In this document: positions 46,101 to 55,100 of the stretch, in pieces | Position numbering within the stretch: the stretch's first letter is position 1 | Layout: every line of letters begins with the position of its first letter | Source: Limnohabitans sp. MMS-10A-192 | GTDB lineage: Bacteria > Pseudomonadota > Gammaproteobacteria > Burkholderiales > Burkholderiaceae_C | DNA length: 64,000 nt | NCBI RefSeq assembly: GCF_003063335.1 | Contig: NZ_NERX01000008.1 | Span: forward strand, 1 to 64,000 | Reading direction: 5' to 3' | Program-made: the position numbers and the translations under genes | Notes under the pieces: generated by a model | The model's database searches: none | What the model was told of the DNA's origin: nothing | Seen by the model: the letters and a program-made list of their open reading frames with translations, nothing else

Positions 46101-49100
46101 CAACGGCGGCTACGACATCCAGCCCGTGGTCATCGACACCTCGGTGGGCACACCCGCCGAGATCAACCTGGCTGTGAGCATCACCACCGATGCCAACAAC
46201 AACGCGTTCGTCAACACGACCGAACTCGGCGCAGCCACCACCTTCACCAGCCGCGCCACCTTTGACCCGACGCTGGCCAAACCCGGCATGGTCATCACGC
46301 TCAGCGACGGCACGACCAGCACCCCCATCACCTTGACTGCGGCCATGGTGGCCGCGGGCTTCGTGGAGGCCACATTTGCCAAGCCGGCCGAAGGCGCCAC
46401 GCAAACCGTGACCGCCAAGCTGACCGACATCGCAGGCAACGTGGGCACCGCCACAGTGAGCGACAGCGCAGCGCTGGACACCACTGCCATCACCGTGGCC
46501 GTCACCCGTGCAGGCTCGGGCACCGTCACCACCAGCGAGGTGATCACCTTCACGCTCAGCGAAGCCAGCCCCGACTTTGCAGCGGCCAATGTGGACGTGA
46601 CCGGCGGCACCCTGAGCAACTGGACCAAGGTGGACGCCACCCACTACACCGCCACCTTCACACCCACCGCGGGCAGCAACGGCACCGCCACCGTGGGCGT
46701 GACGTTTGACAAGTTCAGCGACACCGCAGGCAACCTGAACAAAGACACCTACGTGTCCAGCCCTGCATCGGGCTATGTGAATGACGGCAACAACATCCAG
46801 AGCTTTGCGTTTGACACCCGTGTGAGCGCCAGCCTGGCCCTGAGCAACGACACCGCCACCGCCGTGGAAGCGGGCGGCACCGCCAACGGCACAGCAGGCA
46901 CCAACCCCGCCATCGCGGCCACCAGCGGCGTGCTGGGCAATGACACGGGTGCCACACCCACTGTGACCGGCATCCAGAAAATCAGCGACACCACCGCCAC
47001 GGCGGTCACAGCGGGCAGCACCGGCGGCACGGGTGGTACATCCATCGCCGGCCAATACGGCACCTTGGTCATGGGCGCCGACGGCAGCTACGTCTACACC
47101 GTCAACAACGACAACGCCACCGTGCAGGCCTTGCGCACCACGGCCAACACGCTGACCGACGTGTTCACCTACACCGCTGCCGATGCATCGGGCACCAAGA
47201 CGGCCAACCTGGTCGTGACCGTGCAGGGCGCCAACGACGCGCCCACGCTCGTCATTGCAGAAGCCGACAAAACCGTCACCGCGGGCAACGCGCTCACGCC
47301 CTTCAGCATCCTGGGCAACTTTGCCGACGTGGACAGCACAGGCAACGGTGAGACGGCCACTTACACCACCTCGGCTTTGCCCAGTGGCGTGACCTTTGAC
47401 GCCGCCACCGGCACCTTCAGCGGCACGCCCACCACAGCGGGCACCACCGGCATCACCGTCACCCGCACCGATGCCGCAGGCCTGACCGCAACCGACACCT
47501 TTGACATCATCGTCAACCCCGTGGTGGACGCCACACCGCCCACAATTGCCATCAACAGCAACCAAGCCAGCCTGACCACCGGCCAGACCGCCACCATCAC
47601 CTTCACGGTGAGCGAGGCCACCAGCGACTTTGCATGGAACGGCAGCACGGGTGATGTTGTGGTCACAGGTGGCAACCTAAGTGCGCTCAACCATGTGGGC
47701 GTCAACGCCGCAGGCGAAGACATCTACACCGCCGTCTTCACGCCCGCCACCAACAGCACCACCCCCGCCACCATTGCCGTGGCCGCCGGCAAGTTCCACG
47801 ATGGCGCCAACAACCAAAACCTGGACACCTACAACGCGAGCGCAGACAGCGTATCGGGCCATGTGGTGGAGACCAACAACATCGTCACCCTGAGCGTCAA
47901 CACCGCCGTGGTGACGGCATTGAATTTGACCAACGACACCACCACCGCGCTGGAAGCGTCGGGCATCGTCAACGGCACGGCAGGCACCAACCCCACTGGC
48001 AGCGTGCTGGGCAATGACACCGGCACAAGCCCCACCGTGACCGGCATTCAACTGCTCAGCGCCAGCACCGCCACGGCCGTCAACGCGGGCACCAACAGCA
48101 CCAGCGGCACACCCATCACCGGGCAGTACGGCACCCTCAAAATAGGCGCCGACGGCAGCTATGTCTACACCGTAGACAACGCCAATGCCAACGTCCAGGC
48201 CCTGCGCACCACCAGCAACACGCTGACCGAAGTTTTCACCTACACCGCCACCGACAGCTCTGGCAGCAAAACCGCCAGCTTGGCCGTGACCATTCAAGGC
48301 GCCAACGACGCCCCCACCGTGGTGGTCCAAGAAGCGGACAAAACCGCCACGGTCGGCAATGCGCTGACCCCGTTCAGCATTGCCAACAACTTTGCCGATG
48401 TGGACAGCACCGCCAACGGCGAAACCGCCACCTACACCGCCACCGTGGGCGGCACAGCACTGCCCGGCTGGCTCAGCTTCAATGCCGCCACCGGCACCTT
48501 CAGCGGCACGCCCACAGCAGCGGGCACCACCACCGTCACCGTCACGCGCACCGATGCGGGTGGCCTGTCGGTCACCGACACCTTCGACATCGTCACCACC
48601 TTGCCTGTGATCGCCACCACCGTCAGCTTCAGCAGCATGACCAAGGACAGCGGCACCACCGCCAACGCCGACTGGACCACCAACGACGCCTCGGCAGGCC
48701 GACTCGTCTCGGGCGACATCAGCGCCCCACTGGCCACCGGCGAAGTCGTCAAGGTGTATGCCAACGGCGTGCTCGTCGGCAACGCCGTCGTCAACGGCAC
48801 CAAGTGGGAAATCACCGACCTGGGTGGCTACAGCGCCAACTGGACCTACACCGCCCAAGTGGTCGGTGCAGCCAGCAACACCGGCCCCATGTCGGCCAAC
48901 CGATTGGTGACGCTGAGTGCCGCTGACGATGCAACGGCCACCGTGAGTGGCACCGGCAGCACAGAAGCCATGACTTACACATCAGGCGTTCTGGATGCCT
49001 TGGCCGGTGATGACACCATCACGGCATCCAGCGCTGGCTTGCAAGCCATCTTGGCCGCAGGCGGCATGATCAAAGGCGGCGCTGGCTTGGATACCTTGGA

Positions 49101-52100
49101 ATTGGCCGCAGGCACCACGCTCAACCTGGGCACGCTGACCACCAACCAAACGGTGCGCTCGATCGAGCAGGTCGAAGTCATCACCATGCAGGGCAACAAC
49201 TCGATCCTGTCGATGACGGCCAACGACGTGCTGTCTCTGGGGGCCACCAACACCGGTTCGTCCAGTGCCAGCAACACCAGCACCATGGCGCCTTACAGCT
49301 TTGCGGCCACCACGCAAACCGCCATCGGCAGCGGCGCCACAGCAGTCACGCCCACAGGCACCACCAGCAGCGCGGACAAGGTGCAGATGGTCATCCACGG
49401 CGCATCGGGCGACACCCTCAACCTGAACAAACTGGCCGTTGACGGCGTGACCACCGCAGGCGCGCAAGGCAACACCGGTCTGGAAGGCTTCTGGGACTAC
49501 AAAGGCCAAGTCACCATCAACAGCGTGGTCTACAAGGTCTACAACCACAGCACCACCCAAGCACAGGTGCTGGTCGATGTGGACGTGACCATGAACATCG
49601 ACCCGCCAGCCGCCTTGGCCCTGGCCCTGAGCAACGACATCGCCAATGCCATTGAAGCCGGAGGCACGGTCAACGCCACCGCGGGCACCAACCCGTCGGG
49701 CAACGTGCTCGGCAACGACCAGGGCGCATCGCCCACGGTCACGGCCGTGCAATTGATCAGCAACGCCAGCGCCACCGCCGTGACGGCAAGCACCACCAGC
49801 AGCACGGGCACCACCATCACCGGCCAGTACGGCACTTTGCGCATGGGCGCAGACGGCAGCTACAGCTACGCGGTTGACAACGCCAACGCCACCGTGCAAG
49901 GCCTGCGCACGGCCAGCAACACCTTGTCAGAGGTGTTCACCTACACCGCCAATGACGGCACCGGCCCCAAAACAGCCAACCTGGTGGTCACCATCCAAGG
50001 CGCCAACGACGCACCCACCTTGGTGGTGGCAGAGCCCGACAAAACAGGCTTGTTGGTCGGCACCGCCATCAACAGCTTCAGCGTTGCGGGCAACTTTGCC
50101 GACGTGGACAGCACCGCCAACGGCGAGACGGCCACCTACACCGCATCGCCATTGCCAGCGGGCATCACCTTCAACGCCGCCACCGGCACCTTCAGCGGCA
50201 CGCCCACCGCAGCGGGCACCACCAGCGTCACCGTCACCCGCACCGACGCTGGCGGCCTGAGCGTCAGCGACACCTTCGACATCGTGATCGCCGACGTCAT
50301 CACCAAGACGGTGGCTTTCAGTTCCATGACCAAGGACTCCGGCACCGTCGTCGTCGGCGACAACGATAACTGGCTCACGTCGGATGCCAGCGCAGGCCGC
50401 TTGGTCTCGGGCACGATCAGCGCCGCCTTGGGCACCAACGAGGTGGTCAAGGTCTACGCCAACGGGACCGAAATCGGCAGCGCCCGCGTGGTGGGCCAAG
50501 CCTGGGATATCACCGACCTGAATGGCTACAACGCCAGCGCCAACTGGACTTACACAGCCAAAGTGGTCAACACCAGCACCAACAGCAGCGGCGTTCTGGC
50601 CACGCAAGTTGTCACCACCGACTTCGCCGAAGCCGCTCCGGTCATCACCGGCGTGTTCGACTCCGAAGCCGCTGGCGCAACCACCATCGCCAACAACGGC
50701 AGCACGGTCAACCCGATCCAGCAGGTCAGCGGCACCGCCTCGGCCAACGCCATGGTCTACCTGTACGACAACACCAGCACCAACTTGGTGGGCAGTGCCA
50801 TGGCCGACGCCAACGGCAACTGGGAAGTCTCTGGCTTTGGCGTCTTGCCAAAGGCCAACACCTTCTCGGCCAAGCAGGTCGACGTGCATGGCAACGAAAG
50901 CAGCCTGTCCAACCTGTGGAACGTGACCACCACCGCCAGCGGTGGCTTCAACGGCAACTTCGACTCGGGTGGCAACACGGGTTTTGCCACCGACATGACC
51001 TTGTTGACCGCCGCGTCGAGCTTCAACTACGTGCGTCAGCGCTTTGGTTTTGCAGTGCTCGACAAGCCGATCGCTTACGACCTCAACAACAACCCCCAAA
51101 CCGTGTTGGCCACCTTGACGCAGTCAGCCGCCACCACTTGGAATGGCACCGACACCTGGAGCCAAAAAACCTACGCCCCTGACACCAGCGTTGCCTTTGA
51201 AGAATATGAAAAGGGTTACAACACCTTCCTGAGTCTGGCCAGTGGCAAGATTTACTACGGCAGCTTTGACAGCTACGGTGGCGTGGGCCAGTTGGGTGTC
51301 CTCTGGGGCTCGCAGGTCGATGTGGTCAAGGGCCAGACCTACCAGTTCTCGTTTGACTACTGGAACACGGCTGTCGGCCAGTATTCCCCAGCACAGACCA
51401 CCTTCATCCGTGCCTTGATCGATGGCCAACAGGTCATGGCCACGCAAAACAGAAGCACCGGCTCGGTCACCATCAACTACACGGCCACCAGCACCGGTCA
51501 GATCGACCTCACACTGGGGGCGATGGGTTGGGGCAGTGGCGGTGACTTTGCGCTGGACAACGTCAGCTTTGCGGCCACCACAGCCAACAACGGCAGCTTG
51601 GTGCCTGGCTCCCGCCCTGGCTTCACCGAAAGCGCAGACGGCACCAGCGCAGCCCCCATCGCCTACAACGGTGGCCCCATGGACGCATTGGGCGGCAACG
51701 ACTTCCTGGGGGCGGCCGCAGGCGCCAACTTGCAGTCGCTGCTGGCCACCGGTGGCAGCTACATCGACGGCGGCGCAGGCGTGGACACCCTGGTCTTGAA
51801 CGCAGGCACCACCCTCAACCTGAACGCCTTGACGGTCAACCAGACCGTGCAACCGATCCAACAGGTCGAGGTCTTCAAACTGCAAGGCACCTCCACCCTG
51901 ACCTTGTCGGCCAACGACGTGCTCAGCCTGGGCGGCGCCAACGCCACCACCATGACCGGCTACAGCTTTGCCGGCAGCAGCGGCAAGGTGCAGCTGGTGG
52001 TGGACGCCACCAGCACCGACAACCTGGTGCTGACCCCACTGACCACCGACGCTGTCACCACCAACGGCATGCTGGGCAACACCGGCTTGGCCGGTACCTG

Positions 52101-55100
52101 GTCCGCTGCGGGCACCGCCACCATTGGCAGCACCACCTACAGCGTGTACAACCACAGCACCACCGACGCGCAAGTGCTGGTGGCCGGTGGCGCCACCGTG
52201 ACCCCCAGTGCCAACGTCAACGCCACCCAATCCGTGGTCATCACCAAGGTGGAGAACACCGGTGCAGGCGCAGTGTATAGCGAAGAGTTCAATGGCGGCA
52301 CCAGCACCGTGTCGGCCAACTTGCTCAACGCCACATCGCCACCGACCTACACCTCGACCACCGCGATCAACACCGCCGCCACCAAGATCACCACCGGCGC
52401 ATGGGAAATCACCACCGAAGACATCTGGAACTCCTGGCAAGCCAACCAAAGCTTCGTGCCGGTCAACGAGTTGTACTTGCGCAGCGGTGCCACCGCGCCC
52501 ACCAACAACACGTACAACAACGCTGTGGACAACATGCTGGGCACCGATGCCAAGCTGCAACTGGGTCTGGATGCCAACGAAGGCGGCGGCGGTAATGACT
52601 CGCGTCTGTACAACTTCACCTCCACAGCGGGTCCATTCACGTCCATCTCGATGAAGACCTTTGGTCTGAACAACAGCGCCTATGGCTCGTCACCCACGCA
52701 ATGGGCTTACCCCCAGGTTGTGTTCCGCGATGCCGATGGCAATGTGGTTCACCGCGTTGACTTCCTGACGCTGAACTCCACGACCAAGCTCGACATGCTC
52801 AACGTCACCTTGCCACCAGGCATCACGGCCACATCGTTCGAGTTCCGAACGATCAACGCCGACCGCTGGTTCATCGACGATCTGAGCATGACCGCCGCCA
52901 GCAACGAGATCGTGCCGCACCTGGGCACCACGGCGGACACCACGCACAAGATCTCGGGCACCTACGCCACCACGCTCAACGCGGGCGAAGTCATCAAGAT
53001 TTACGATGCCACGGGCACGGTTTATCTGGGCGATGCCATCGTCGACCCCGCCACCAAGACCTGGACATTCGAGTCACCCACGCCAGCGGCGGTAGGCACC
53101 CACCCCTACGTGGCCAAGATCGAATCGTCCGGTAGCGCTGTGGTCGCCACGTCCAACACCTACACCGTCAAAATTTTGGGTGCAGGCCAACTGGACATCG
53201 CATCCATCAGCACCGACTCGGGCACTGCGGGTGACTTCATCACCAACGACAACACCCTCGTCTACAACGGCACCTTGCCTCAGGCCTTGGCCACCGGCGA
53301 AAAAGTGTTGGTGCAGATCTATGCGGCCAATGGCACAACCCTGCTGCGCTCCAACGCAGTCAGCCCTGCAGCGGGCAGCACCACCTGGACATGGGACGAC
53401 ACCGCAGCCGCAGCCTTGGCCGACGGCAACTACGTCATCAAAGCCACCATCGTGGCCACCGACGGCGTCACAGCCGTCGCCTCTTACGGCGCACGCGGCA
53501 CCGACACCCAGCCTATGGTCATCGACTCAGCGCCACCTGCACAGACCGTCACCTTCACCAGCATGACCAAGGACAGCGGCATCGCCGGTGCAAACGCCGA
53601 CTGGACCACCGCCGACGCCAGCGCCGGTCGCTTGATCTCTGGCGCTGTGAGCGCACCTTTGGGCGCCAACGATGTGCTCAAGATCTACGCCAACGGTGTG
53701 GAAATCGGCAACGCCACCGTCAGCGGCACGCAGTGGACCATCACTGACCCTGCGGCCTACAGCGCCAACTGGACCTACACCGCCAAGGTAGTGGACGTGG
53801 CCGGCGGCATGGGCCCGCAAGCCAGCCAGGGCATCACGCTGGACAACACCGAGACCGCAGCAGTGATCAGCTCGGTGACGGAATCTGGTGTGGCCACGGC
53901 CATCACCGATGGTTCGGGTACCGTCGCATCGGCCAAAGTCATCACCACCGTGAGCGGCACAGGAACGGCGGGCGATGTGGTCTATGTGTACGACAACAGC
54001 AGCACCAACCTGATCGGCTCGGCCACCGTGGCTGCAGGCGGCGCTTGGTCCATCACCGGCCTGACCCTGGCCTCTGGTGCGCACACCTTTGCAGCGGTGC
54101 AGCGCGACGCGCTGGGCAACATCAGCCCGAACTCCAACTTGTTCAAGTTGGCGGCGGGTCAGGTCAACACGGCGGGCAACATGCTGGCCGCAGTGAGGCT
54201 GGAAGAAGAGGGCGGATGGGCCTTTTCCCAAAGCAACATGACCAATACAGCCTTGAACTTCTATCCGGGCAAAGCCGTCAACTCCGGCCCTGGTTATGAA
54301 ACCTTCCGCGTCTTCTTCAAAGATGGCGGCATGTCCAGTGTGTCCATCACATTCTCTCAGTTACCCGATCTTCAATCATCGGCTGACAAAACTCAGATCA
54401 GGTTCTACGATGCCAATGGCGATCTGTTGGGGATGACGCAAAACGGCTTTTTTGCTTCGTTGTTGACGATCAACAACACATCACCGCAGGTCTACACGTT
54501 CAATTCGGGGACTTTCCTGAACGGCCAATTGGCCGCCCGCATGGAAATTTCAGCTGGCGTGTCCACGGCCTATACCATCAGCAATTTGGGCTTGACACCG
54601 GGTAACACCAACACACTGACGGCAAACACCCCACTGGGCGTGGTGGGCACGTCAGGCGTTGATGCCATGACCTACAACGGCGGCGCGATGTCGGGGCTCG
54701 GTGGCGACGATGTGATCACGGCCCAAGTGAGCACGGTGCAGGCCCAGTTGGCCGCTGGCGGCAGCATCAACGGTGGCTCGGGTGTGGACACCCTCAAGCT
54801 GCAAGCCGGCACCACGCTGGACCTGACCGCCATCACCGGCAACCAGACGGTCAAGAACATACAGGAAGTCGAAATCTTCCAGATGCAAGGCCAGTCCACA
54901 TTGACGATGTCGGCCAACGATGTGCTGTCGCTGGGCGCCACCGATTTGGCGGGCTACAGCTTCAGCAGCAGCAACACAGCCAGCGCTGGCAAAGTGCAGT
55001 TTGTGGTGCAGGGCACCGCTACCGACAAGCTCAAACTGAGCCATCTGGCCAGTGACGCCTTGGGCAGCAACACCGGCACCTTGCCTGGCGAATGGCAGGA

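Noticed and set aside
42712..47565. 1617-residue glycine-rich frame antisense to the adhesin, and other long antisense frames in 37153-57258
   Set aside because: They arise from the ACC/GCC-rich repeat codons of the adhesin, mirror its periodicity and lack any independent motif or ribosome-binding site.
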